From Letharia columbiana (taxonomy: Eukaryota; Ascomycota; Lecanoromycetes; Lecanorales; Parmeliaceae): 64,000 nt of DNA. Position 1 is the first letter of the stretch, and each line of letters opens with the position of its first letter. The translations under genes were made by a program, and so were the position numbers. Below the pieces are notes generated by a model that saw only the letters and a program-made list of their open reading frames with translations, searched no databases and was not told the DNA's origin. Location: contig NW_023501082.1 in assembly GCF_014066305.1 (NCBI RefSeq), positions 124,001 through 188,000 of the forward strand, in the 5' to 3' direction. Shown here piece after piece: positions 46,201-56,701 of the stretch.

Positions 46201-46994
46201 ATAATAAAAGATAAAGATTATTAAAAGCGGTAATATAAGTAAGTATAGCTTTAAAGTAAGCTTATAGTTATAGTAAGTATATATAGTTATATAAAAGTAT
46301 ATATGAAATTAATATACGATTCGATTATTCTTCGAATATAGCTATTTTCGAGCTTATTTAATAGCTATATAATCGTACTTCTTTTATTATTCTTCTTTTA
46401 TATATTAACTATCTATCGTCTATTAAGCTATCTTCTTATCTCTATCTTCTTTCTATTAATTATCGACTATCTCTATTATCTTTCTCTTTTTATATAATAT
46501 TATTTAGAGTTATTATAGATAGTATAGACTAATAAGAGATAATTCTAGAGCTATATTATAATTATGAACCTTTCATCTTATCGTATTCTATTATCTTATC
46601 ACCTTCTATTAGATTAATCTCATATGCTAAGATCTAGCAATAAGTTATAAAATAAGATATTTTTAATACGATTTAGCCCTTTAATTACGTAATATTCAGA
46701 GAGTATAATTATAGTATATTATTTATCTATATACTCGATCTTCTTAAGAATTTTTTTTAATAATCTAACACCTAGAGATTCTATTTAATTTTCGATAATT
46801 TTTAATAAGAAATATATCTATTATAGATCGTATTTAAGCTAATATTATCGATTTCTAAAAATAATTTTTTTTTTAAATTATTACGGCTACTCTGCTCAAA
46901 GCGTAATATTACTTAATAAGAATTATATTAAATAGTAATGAGATCTACGCTAGACGTTAAATTTGACTAATTAATAGCCCTGTTTAAAGAACCT

Positions 46995-47027
46995 TACTAG
47001 CGTATTTATTTCGAGTATAAGAAAAGG
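46995..47027 (-). repeat. 33-bp inverted repeat, right copy
   Basis: Exact reverse complement of 43259-43291. Sequence just outside both copies is also similar but diverged, suggesting longer degraded inverted termini. Confidence 0.9.
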
Positions 47028-47345
47028 GATAGTAAGTAGATTTCGTAAAGTTTTTAGATTGTAAAAATAAGTAGTGGTGAGGTTATATAGTAAATTCAAA
47101 TTTTTGATATTTGATTATCGGGGGGTGCCAAAATCGCAGATTTCTTTTTAGTTTCCCAATGATTAAGAAAACAGGGGTATCGCACTCCTAGACTATTTGC
47201 CTCACATCGACGTGACCATGACAAAACCTCACCTCACAGCTATCACTTGAGCACTGCATCACATGTTACATGGCACATGCTGCTATTCACGCCAACGCCA
47301 CGTCTGCTTGCGGTATTCTCCTCCCTCATATGAAGAGCTTTTCTA

Positions 47346-47607
47346 TCCCATCGTCTGGCGCCTTGGAGGTAAAATGTCTTGGCAGAACATTAAAATACCA
47401 TACTTTCGCAGCCCAATAACTTTCTAATGACAACCTTTACAGTAAAACTTTCAGTTGCGAAGTTCAAGATCTGCTTAAGAAAAATAAATGCGAAACTATA
47501 AACCTTTCTATGGGGGTCCTCGTTATTGAGTTATGGTGAGTTGCAAGACGGGACTTTTTGATGTTCGGTCGGAACCCCTAAATTTTACCCTCTGCCAGAC
47601 GATGGGA
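47346..47607. mobile_element. 262-bp MITE with TA target duplication
   Basis: Left terminus TCCCATCGTCTGGC (47346-47359) and right terminus GCCAGACGATGGGA (47594-47607) are perfect inverted repeats of 14 bp, with a further inverted match around GGTAAAAT/ATTTTACC a few bases in. TA lies on both outer sides (47344-47345, 47608-47609), the duplication made by Tc1/mariner-type transposases. No coding capacity. Confidence 0.75.
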
Positions 47608-47609
47608 TA

Positions 47610-48291
47610 AGAGCCTTTACCTGGCCGGTTGCCAGATGAACTTGCAATATTATCTTGATAACATCTTCCATTTCATGGATCTGTGTATATATTCTTTTGG
47701 ATCATTCGCCATCTATATGGCCAGCTACCCGAATCTTGTTGAGCTGGGACGTGGAAAACCCCGTAATTCGAGTTTGCAACATTGTCACTGTTCTCACTTT
47801 CGTTTTTTGTATCAGTACGTATATACTTCTGGATTCTTCGCCATATCCACGGCCAGCTCTATATCTTGTTAAGCTTGACCGTTCGACGCCTTAGGCATTA
47901 GTCTCATTTTCGGCCGATCACTGCACGCTATAACGGTCATGAGCTGTTTCCAGCGCCTATATATCACAATTGTGCCATCCATTGTAAGACAGGTAAGAAA
48001 GATGTGATTTTAATTATGTTTTCCTTATGGCACAAACTTTTCAATTCCTAGTATAGTAGCACAATTCCCCTTCTTTTTCTTTCTCCTAAGCCTTAGGCTC
48101 TTACAATCAATCGAAAAGAAAAACCGTGATTGCCGAGCTCAAACATATGACAGCACAGTCGTTTTGAAAATGAGACTGACACATGGACTTTCCAGGTCAT
48201 TCAGAGCCGATTCCTTGGACTCTGGATGAAAGTATGAAGCTACCGCTTACCAAGGTTCGACTTCGAATATACATGAACAGGCATTATATTG
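47610..48291. other. Intergenic with an internal duplication
   Basis: About 47685-47745 and 47815-47880 are diverged direct copies (shared phrases GTATATA, TTCGCCAT, GGCCAGCT, ATCTTGTT). No gene seen. Confidence 0.5.
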
Positions 48292-50497
48292 ATGACAACC
48301 TCTTATTCGAGCTCAAATGAGTACGATCCTGGCTCTGAACGTCAGAGGCAATGTTGCACCCTCCCTGTGCCAAATTGGATCATTGATGATGTTTCTTGAC
48401 CGTTGGACCATTGTGGACTGGAAGCTGAACGACCAGAAGACCGACCGCAGTTCCAGGGCTTTCAAAACAGAAGCATAAACGAACATTTTTTGTGCAGTTC
48501 AGAGTCTCTGAGGCGCCATTGGTGGTTTGTCCCAGATGATTGTCCGTCCAGGACACTAAGAGGTGCATTTGGAAGCCTTCGACAATATGGAACAGGTACG
48601 AGATCCATGTCAAGGACTAAGATCGCCAAATGTAAGCTGTGACAGGCACTGGGGCTGTTCGCCCAAGTTTGGAGGAAAAGCCTGTCCCTATGGAAGGAGG
48701 TACTGTTTTGGAGGAGGGAGGCTTCATGCTTGCCTTCTTCTCTTTACCTGAAGAACCTGGACGTGGATACCATCCTGCCATCTACTCCTGGATCCTGGCG
48801 CGGATGGGCTAGCCCTATGGGAGACATTTGAACCACGCGCCTGCTCATCAACTAGCGCGGTGTTGTGTGGACTGAATACAAGGCCTTGACTTCTCTGTAG
48901 CTATCCAGTTCCATCTAGCCACTACCCTTCAACCAACAGCTGAAGCATTCATCTCACGAGAACCAGTATCCCTACAGCTTCTTGATCTTGACCCTCCGTT
49001 CAAGGAAAATAGCCTCTTTTACACGACCTACCTATGTCGACCAGGGCGTTCAGAAATTCGGTTCCGGCATCTTCTGTAGCAGTTATCGCGTCTTGAAGGC
49101 CGATATGCACTCGGACTACTTTTTCAAGGGGACTGTCAAGCAAGTACCAAGCGACGAGGCCTACGTTGCAGCTGCTCATCAATTCGCCGCAACACTACTC
49201 GCCATCGATGAGAGCACGCTTGTGAGAACGTCTGACGGAGTCGACCTTATCTGGTTCACCAAGCGAGGAATGTTCTCACCATATGGCGCCCTCTGGGAGA
49301 TCTTTTACTCGCTCTCCATGGCTGTGATTATGACGCTTTTACGGTTCTTTCCTCCTCCCACGAATCTGGCCAAAGACCCGAGGCACCGCAACCATTTGAA
49401 GAAGGAGAAGAGTGGTTGGAATGCCAAAAAGTGCCAGTACGGAGTTCATGTATGCACCTCAACACCCATGATTCACCATTTTACTTACTAATATGGTGCA
49501 GCACTTCGCGTACTGGTAAATGAATTCCATAATAACAGCAACTGGGATCCTATTATATCCGCCGATGCCCTTCCTGCAGCACCAAAAGCTATGCGTGTAC
49601 TTTTCGACTATATTTCCGAGACCACCTGGGAGCACAGGCTCATCAGTGGCTGGTTCAAAGCTTTGGACCCGGAAACATGGGAGCAGTATCACACATGCTA
49701 CCAAAGGCTTCGAAAAGAGGGGGAAACTAGGCCACCTTGACTCAGGTGCCAATGACTGGAGATGTTTCCTCGGCCACGCTCTTCTCATCAACACCTACGT
49801 CGACCCTCACAAGGACCCTGGAGACGTAAAGAAGGGGTGGGTTTTCAATTACCCATGGATGGACTTCGAGGGCGGTGATGCCGTCTACGTGGATCTGGCG
49901 CTGCGATTTAGGCAACGGGCGGGAGACTTTATCATGTCCAGATCCTGCGTCCTCACCCACATGACCATGCTGATTACCACCGGTCAACGCTGGGGAAACA
50001 CTTGGTTTACGAAGGCGGACATCCTAGAGACCCCAATAGCAGACAACTTCTGCCAAGAGCCAGGATGTTCCGCAAGCTACACCAGTCCGAATGGCTTGCA
50101 ATGGCACAGGAAGAGGTATCACATCAAGGACAGCCCGGTGGAAAAAGATGCAGGGGGTCATGTTGTTGACGATGGTATGCTTGCTCAGCAAGGAGAAGAC
50201 GCTGAGTTTGCGGGACTCGGGATGGACGGCGAGATGCTGTTCAGAGAAGATGATGAGATGTTTCCTGAAGAAGGAGAAGATGAAGGGAAAATGGAACGAG
50301 AAGAGGTCGATGGTGATGCGAAAAGATGTTGGACGAGTGATCAGAAGATCGCTGCAAGGGGCACTGGAATGCGTGGGACAACTTCTTTGAACATCGCCGC
50401 ATCAAGTCTTATACTATATTTCCGAATGCTATACATGTATCGCTGTTTCTATCAATATACAGTGTCATCAAGTCCGCCGAATCTCACGTTCACGTAG
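48292..50497 (+). pseudogene. TET/JBP-like 2-oxoglutarate/Fe(II) dioxygenase with C2H2 zinc finger, frame-damaged
   Basis: Coding-like segments follow one another on the plus strand. 48292-48595 (MTTSYSSSNEYDPGSERQRQ, with an in-frame TGA at 48397-48399) joins 48646-48812 over a 50-bp GTACGA...ACAG intron. Segments from about 48900 to 49450 and 49494 to 49740 (LRVLVNEFHNNSNWDPIISA) follow. The dioxygenase core is 49741-50020: the HxD metal motif at 49808-49816 (YVDPHKDPGDV), DFEGGDAVYVDLALRFR, the distal His at 49958-49960, and Arg (GQRW) for 2-oxoglutarate at 49988-49990. Next are a C-x4-C-x12-H-x4-H finger (FCQEPGCSASY...RKRYH) and an acidic tail. Breaks: the TGA, a frame change near 49000, the splice at about 49450-49493, and one base too many in G5 at 49719-49723. 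Catalytic residues are intact. Intact homologues are proposed to oxidise methylated bases. Confidence 0.6.
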
Positions 50498-52626
50498 ATC
50501 TCCTCCACAGAAGCCGGGAAGACCCCCTTGCCCCAACCACTTCTGCAAATATCATCCTCTGTCCTGATAAAATGGTGTGGATGTTGGCAGAACAGTATGT
50601 ATTGCTTTCTTCACAAGGCAGTAAAGCATTGCGACCAACAAGGCACACAATCAAACCTTCTGCTATAAAAATATACATCTGCTTTCAAAAAGCAACTGTC
50701 AAATTGAAACGTTTTCGCTATAGCTCGCTTCGTCGTTGAGCTGTGCCGTGCGAGTTTTTGACGTTCGATCAACAGCTCCTGAATCCTACCAGCTGCCAGG
50801 ACATGGGATACGCAACGTGGAAACCCACTTTGATATCTTTATTCTTTCTATCACGATTCGCCGGTTGATACCTCAGGCACATAAAGCTGAGTCTGGAATA
50901 AGCAGATCGCTGCTTTCCCAACCGATAAGTATAACTTTCTTCTTCAATTCGTAAACATTCTACATACGTACGAACGTATCTCATGTGAGGTCCTATCCGA
51001 GTCTATTTCACTTTTACACTGCGGTCATATGCCATGGTTTCTATATACACATACTCAAAGCGCGTGCCAAATTTCCTCCTCTTCTTTCATAAAAATCTCT
51101 TTCCAAAGCCCCCCCCTCAAAAGATCTATATACTGCTCCGGGGAAAAAAAAGGAAGAAGAAGAAAAAAATTGCATGCTCTGAACGCATGACCTTGCTCTT
51201 GGTCCAACACCTGCAGTGAATACCCAGCGCAGGCGTCAAGAATGACTAAGACGGAAGCTTGTTTACCTCCCAATTTCACACGCTTGATTAAGCCGCAAAG
51301 GCGTGACTGACGAGATCGGCTCAGATTTTTGCTTTTTGCCCTCCGTGGTACTAGTACTATCCATGACGAGTAGGAAAACCAGTTGGCATATCGATGATGA
51401 GGTTTTGCGTGAGACGAGAGGTGATGGAATTAAGTTGACCTTTATCGGATCGTTGCGCCTCTCCATTCAGCCTGCGATTCCTGCCAACGCGTCACACAGA
51501 ACGAACGGCTTTTGGTCAAGGTGTGGATACAGAGGTTGAAAATGACTTAATTGTGCTACTTGAATTTAGACAGTTTGTTCTACAGGGCGCTTACGAAACG
51601 CTCGTAATCATGAAGCATTGAAGCCAGAATGGCTGACCTTCTAAAAGCTAGCTTGAGCCAACAATTTCTTAGAAGCCAAAATAAGCTCTGCCGAGCCATC
51701 TATTCGATTCAATAAATTCTTCTTCCGTACGTCGTACATGGCGGGTAAAGGCGCTACTGGGTAAGTGCCTTAAAACTCTTGATTGGCAATGAGGGGATCG
51801 ATACTGACGTGGGTTTCAGTCTCACATGAGCACTAGGACCCAGCGGACAGAGAACGCGTCTCGGGCCGAATCAGCTCATCTGCGCAACGGCAAGCCCTTT
51901 AAAGAATCCTGGCGGCGTTAGATAGGGTTGGGCGATGACTACACCCTTGGGCTTCCTTAAAGGCGCCGATGTGGTGCCGTTGAACGTGGGCATAAGGTTC
52001 GCTCAAGGGCCGGCCGGCATCTCCATGATACACTTACCAGGCGTTGTATTTTACTGAGGCGAAAATCCGCTATTAGTCAACTTTAGCGTGTTTACCTTGC
52101 ACAATGCAGCCAACCGCCCACCTTGTGTGAGGTTCCTTCGAGCGTATCGTGTATTGGAAACGATCGGCAAGTTTCTACCCCGCTCCTCTGAGCGCCACCG
52201 TCTTCTCTGCTTCACTAAAGGGATAGTAGCAAATACATCAAGTGTGTTGTGGTCTATCCCAGACGGCAGCGCGGATCTATTAAATGGGGACTTGGCGAGA
52301 TTGGGATTCCAACCCGCAGTATCAGTGTTTGGGGCTCGAAGTGGTATAGATAATCGTTCTTGATTGACGCATTTCGAACAATGAAGGCTGTGAGGGCTGT
52401 GCATTTATGGACGAATCGATGGGGTAGAGGTGCCAGGTTCCACCCCAGTCTCTTGTTTCATGATCTTCGAGTTAGCCAAGGGGCAAATATGGGGCTTCAC
52501 TCCGCCGCTCATCAAGAACAACACAGCTTTCACACTTGCATTTGTAGATCTTCTTCAAAGCATCATCTCCTCACTGTTTCTCAAGCAGCTTTCACTTCTC
52601 TATAATCCCCACCACTTACTCCCAAG
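50498..52626. other. Intergenic, no convincing gene
   Basis: Open frames of 60-115 codons occur on both strands (for example around 52050-52600) without supporting introns or recognisable composition. The last 100 bp are pyrimidine-rich and serve as the P450 5' leader. Confidence 0.45.
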
Positions 52627-54480
52627 ATGGACGTATACCTGGGAGTCACCCTTCTGTGTGCTATCCTAGCCATCTGTATTTTCATGCTCATCAGTCGTTC
52701 CTTGAGCGTTGACACCACGTTCGCTAACGGCCTCCCTTGGGCCGACCTTCGAGACGAAGTCTTCAAGACGACACGAGCGTCATTGCGACAGCTGATCAGT
52801 TGTACACAGGTTTTGCAAGAGGCATATACGAAGGTAGATCTCTCTGTATCTTTACTTGCCATAGAAAATCTCACCTTCACCCGTTAGTTCAGCAAAAAAG
52901 GTCAACCTTTCGTTGTGTCGGACTTCAGCTTCCAACCGCAGATCCTGCTTCCCCAGGACTACATCAAGTGGCTCACGACGCAATCTGACACCGTACTTTC
53001 CGTATGGCCTGTCCGAAGTAAGAGGCGCGCTTTGGGTGCCATGATGTCTACCGTAGATCACAAGACAACTATTGCCTTCATGGACAAGATCGTTGGCCGC
53101 TTCCTCACACGCAATCTCGACAAGGTCCAAGCTGATGTCTCTGAGGAGATGGGTGCCAGTGTCGACTGTGCCATGGGGATGGACGAGAAGAATTGGCACG
53201 AGGTGAACTTGATGCAGACTTTCAAAGATATTGGGGATAGAACTGGGGTTCGAGCTTTGTTTGGCTTGACGTTATGTCGTGATCAGCACTTCTTACGGGT
53301 TTTGACCCATTTCAAAACTTTGATGGGAATCGGTACTCCATCAGTACTTCCCAGATGTGCGTTGAAACCAAGCTTGACAGGTTCCTAGGTATCCTTCTTA
53401 GTGGGCAATTGCCCCCGATCATCCGTCCTATCGTTGGCTTACTGCTCATTCTGCCTTTCCGAATCTGCAAAGCCAGAGTCAAGAAAGTCCTTACGCCTAT
53501 CGTCAAGCAACGCATGCACGAAGTCGCGTGTGAGCAGGACGACGCAACAATGAGGAACGAATCACAGGATTTTCTCACCCAGAGCGTGAGAGTGATCATG
53601 AAGGATAAAGAAATCGCCCATCAGAGCGCGGAATACGTTGCTGACCAATTTCTGGTCCTTGTGAGTCCTAGACCTTTGACATCTGGAAATGCGCAAACAT
53701 ACCATTCTCTGACGGTATAGACCCACAGTCCTTCGCAACGCTCGCATCAACTTCCCTAGTCGCCAGCAATCTCTTCCTAGACATCATAAGCAGCGGCCCC
53801 TCGCTCGACGCATACGAGCGCTTGCGCTCAGAGGCAGCCAGCGTATTCAAATCGGAAGGCGACTGGGCGGATCCGACAGCCTTGAAGAAGCTGGTACTCA
53901 CGGACAGCGCCATACGGGAAAGCATACGACGCAGTTCCATTCAAACCCGCGGCTTACTGAGGGCCGTGGTATCTCCAGACGGTGTCACCTTACCAAACGG
54001 TACTCATGTTCCTCAAGGCACCTGGCTGGGAGTACCCGTGCAAGCTGTGCACATGGACGGGGATTTGTATGATAAGCCGTACGAGTACAACCCTTTTCGC
54101 TTCGCGGTGATGAGGTCCGAGAGTAATGTTCCCAGCCACGAGAAGGTCGATGCAACTGACATCAGCGACACGTTTCTGGGGTGGAGTTATGGTCGTTATG
54201 CCTGGTCAGTGCATTTGTCTCAAGCCATTAACAGCAATGTTGGGCACTGCCACTTATCAACCAAGGTAGCAAAGAAGCGAATCGAAATTTGCTAACAGGT
54301 CGCAGTCCCGGCCGCTGGTTCGCTGTTCAGAACCTCAAGCTCATGGTTGCTTACATCACCCTCAACTACGAGATCCAGCCCATTGCCAAGCGACCTGAGA
54401 GCATTGTCTTTGGAGATGCAAACGTGCCGTCTATGTCTGCTTGTATTAAGGTGCGTAGGAGGAGGAGAGCACAAGGTTGA
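52627..54480 (+). CDS. Cytochrome P450 monooxygenase, ent-kaurene-oxidase-like fungal group
   Basis: Five exons, 52627-52833, 52888-53332, 53389-53660, 53729-54204 and 54306-54480, give 524 aa, the usual length. The ATG sits in CCAAGATGG. N-terminal anchor VTLLCAILAICIFMLI; then LLPQDYIKWLTTQSDTVLS, typical of ent-kaurene oxidase-like fungal P450s. I-helix region SFATLASTSLVASNLFLD lacks AGxDT but fits the AxHTTS type. K-helix ExxR is ESIRRSS; YEYNPFRFAV follows. The heme loop reads WSYGRYACPGRWFA: the Cys codon is split by the last intron (TG in exon 4, T in exon 5), which supports that splice. The F of the usual FGxGxHxC loop is W. It should hydroxylate a hydrophobic substrate at the endoplasmic reticulum; no biosynthetic cluster partners lie nearby. 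Confidence 0.88.
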
Positions 54481-55106
54481 TTGGTTCGATATCGAATTTG
54501 GAAATCCGTGCTTGATGGACGAGGTGCAGATGCGATTCTTGACATAGACACACGGCTGTTTCTTGAATGTTATATGCAGACTACAGATCTTGCCTTTAGG
54601 CCAAACAGATGTCACCCATCAAGTTCTAAGAACCCACCTCCCAGGCATGCTTGAATGCTAGATCCAGAGCTTATAATATTCATTTGGGCTGGTCATCGTA
54701 GTAAAGGAGGGTGTTGGCTTTGCAAGAGGAGTCATAGTCATCTTCAGTACCTTGTAGGGTAGTGTGGCGAGTGAGGCGGTAATGGCGATGAGCTATCGCG
54801 ACCCTGCTGTGGCGGCGGGTAGAAATACTGGATGATGATGGGGGTGAAGTCCGTGAGGGGTATAAAGTATCTAGTCATAGCGAATGAGGCGCGTCCAAGG
54901 CGTGGCAGCTTAGGATTGGCTGAACATCTTTTGCTCAAGATCTATGCATGTCCTGATCACGTGTTTGCTCATTAAATGGATGCATTTCCCTCCAAGCTTG
55001 AGTCTTCGGAGCGGTGCTCAGATATGTAGGATACATCCTACGAAGTAGCGAATTACAATTAGAAGGTGAGCATTCTCCTAACTCAATACTCCAATATAAG
55101 GACTGC
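54481..55106. other. Convergent 3' intergenic region
   Basis: Lies between the P450 gene and the LYR gene, which end towards each other. No gene seen. Confidence 0.5.
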
Positions 55107-56174
55107 TCATCCGGCACTATTGCTTTCAGCAATGACCCTGCCGCCTTCGTCTACACCACTAAACATGTCGTACCGGCCTTCGCCCTTATGTCCCAGCGCA
55201 AAACGTGTTGTATCATGACCTCGGACATCCCCCCACAAAACATCCCACCCCGACTTCTTCGCCGCATTCGGCTTTATCAGGGGACATTGCACTGAGATCT
55301 TCGCCCAGAGGCGGCGCATGTAGCGGGTTGTGATATTGTGAGGCTTGCTGCAGCTACCTGTTGAAGGGCCTTTGACGCGCTCTCCAACCAGATGTCGCCG
55401 CTCCTTGTCGTCTGGACCGCCAGCCCACTTCCTGCGAGTAACAGGACCCTCCCACGGCGACTGTCCAGACGCCCGCATACGTAGTCTGTTCCATTCAGCT
55501 TCAGGCAGAGGCGGCATGATCCTATCGAGCGTCTCGGCGTACCACCTCCTCTTGAAGTTCCGAACTCTTCTGATTGGCATTGGCCGCCCCCAGCTATTCT
55601 CTTCAGGTATCACAAGCTTAGGACGCGGAGTATTGGATCGTGAGAAATCAGAAAGTCGTCGCTTGGCCTGCGATTTGATCAAAGTCATAAGCTGCTCAGA
55701 AGGATGCGGTACAGCTTGGTTGCCTGGCTCTGAGAGCTTTTCGATGACAGCTTGGTCGACGGGGACGTCTGGAATCTTCAGGTCCTTTAGGAGTTGGTGA
55801 CGACGTTTTCCAACGCGCCCGTATGTCATCGCCAGAATCTTACCCAGATGTCGCATGTGCCCATCGTTAGCTCGGCATAGAAAAATGAGGCCTCTGCGGG
55901 CTGTCCGCAGCAGGGAAGGGAGTCGTTGCTGGACTAGTGCGGCAGATTTGTGGCGCCGGCTGGAGAAGGGGAGGGTACTGCGAGGGTGGTAGTCGCGGAA
56001 TCTGGAAACGACGTGGCCGTGCAGGTATTGACGTGCTGCTGGATCTGGGAGGTATGTGCATTGGCGAAGGAGGGCGCGGAAGACATGGAGTACCGCTCGT
56101 GAGCTGGCGTCATTGACGGCGGCATATCTAGCATGGGCGTTGGTCGCTCTGTTTCCTAGTCTCCATAGTCGCAT
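55107..56174 (-). CDS. LYR-motif mitochondrial protein, Cup1-like
   Basis: Intronless 355-aa frame from ATG 56174. The N-terminal domain has HVFRALLRQCTYLPDPAARQ and YLHGHVVSRFRDYHPRS, the Cup1-like variant of the LYR (Complex1_LYR) fold. The basic start (MRLWRLGNRATNAHARYAAV) suits a mitochondrial targeting sequence. The following 200 residues are basic and ribosomal-protein-like (RHLGKILAMTYGRVGKRRHQ; RRVRNFKRRWYAETLDRIMP). Members of this family act in mitochondria, where LYR proteins bind acyl-ACP and assist assembly of respiratory or ribosomal complexes; the exact client here is unknown. It is divergently placed from the Mbp1 gene, with starts about 0.5 kb apart. Confidence 0.8.
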   Translation of the reverse strand: MRLWRLGNRATNAHARYAAVNDASSRAVLHVFRALLRQCTYLPDPAARQYLHGHVVSRFRDYHPRSTLPFSSRRHKSAALVQQRLPSLLRTARRGLIFLCRANDGHMRHLGKILAMTYGRVGKRRHQLLKDLKIPDVPVDQAVIEKLSEPGNQAVPHPSEQLMTLIKSQAKRRLSDFSRSNTPRPKLVIPEENSWGRPMPIRRVRNFKRRWYAETLDRIMPPLPEAEWNRLRMRASGQSPWEGPVTRRKWAGGPDDKERRHLVGERVKGPSTGSCSKPHNITTRYMRRLWAKISVQCPLIKPNAAKKSGWDVLWGDVRGHDTTRFALGHKGEGRYDMFSGVDEGGRVIAESNSAG

Positions 56175-56701
56175 ACTGCTCCCTCAAGACGATGCTGAGA
56201 TGGTTTCTTACTTAGGCAAGGCATTAGGTATTAGCCTGTAGGTCTTTTCTGATTAAGCTGGGATTGGGTCATGTTTAGGATGCAATCGAGAGTCTCTCGT
56301 AATGGACTGAAGAGCTGCAACACTCTAGGAGGAAGTAGATGGCTCTGGTATAATCGAAGAGGGATATCTTAGGTCAATGTACAAATAGGTGGTAAATGTC
56401 ACCTGTAACACTCTATCTCGTAACCTTAGGTAGGCATCTTGGCCCTAGGGCTGAGCTAGCGGCACCACTCTACGCGAACCCTCGCGACACGTCCTCCCAT
56501 CACGCTCTGTCGTATTGCATTGCTGCATATTCTACGATTTCTGCCAAGTCCCGAAAACACTGGTAAGTTTCTAGGCCATGACCTCCCTTACCAGTCTATA
56601 TCTACGGATATTGTGCTAAAGATCAGTGCTGCAGGAGAAGGCGCGATTCGCGTGCAGCCGCTTCCATCCTTGTCAGCTGCAATCCCGAATTGTACCACAT
56701 C
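56175..56701. other. Shared promoter region
   Basis: Divergent spacing between the LYR gene and the Mbp1 gene. No clear MCB (ACGCGT) box was noticed in it by eye. Confidence 0.5.

Larger units (their letters stand above)
43091..47060 (+). mobile_element. RIP-degraded piggyBac-type transposon relic
   Basis: An AT-rich island with stops in every frame, but on the plus strand about 45290-45740 one frame still shows the fungal piggyBac (DDE_Tnp_1_7) pattern. It reads YTLYLNNLFISISLFHEL, where LDNLF is usual (the D of the DDE triad read as N, a G-to-A RIP change). Then come VNDVLYLS, NIILSLSTIYIVDK, RKRLDLISINIKAIKELF and a NYNYNIDLINITN-like segment. Purine-rich sequence upstream (43700-44400) suggests the N-terminal coding part. 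Element ends and the expected TTAA duplication could not be placed; a perfect 33-bp inverted pair near both ends is listed separately. Confidence 0.7.

Noticed and set aside
43091..47060. Centromere or rDNA spacer as explanation of the AT island
   Set aside because: A degraded piggyBac core is readable, so a mutated transposon explains it better.
52051..52404. 117-codon minus-strand and overlapping plus-strand frames upstream of the P450 gene
   Set aside because: Both strands are equally open and neither has a protein-like pattern; likely chance in GC-balanced DNA.
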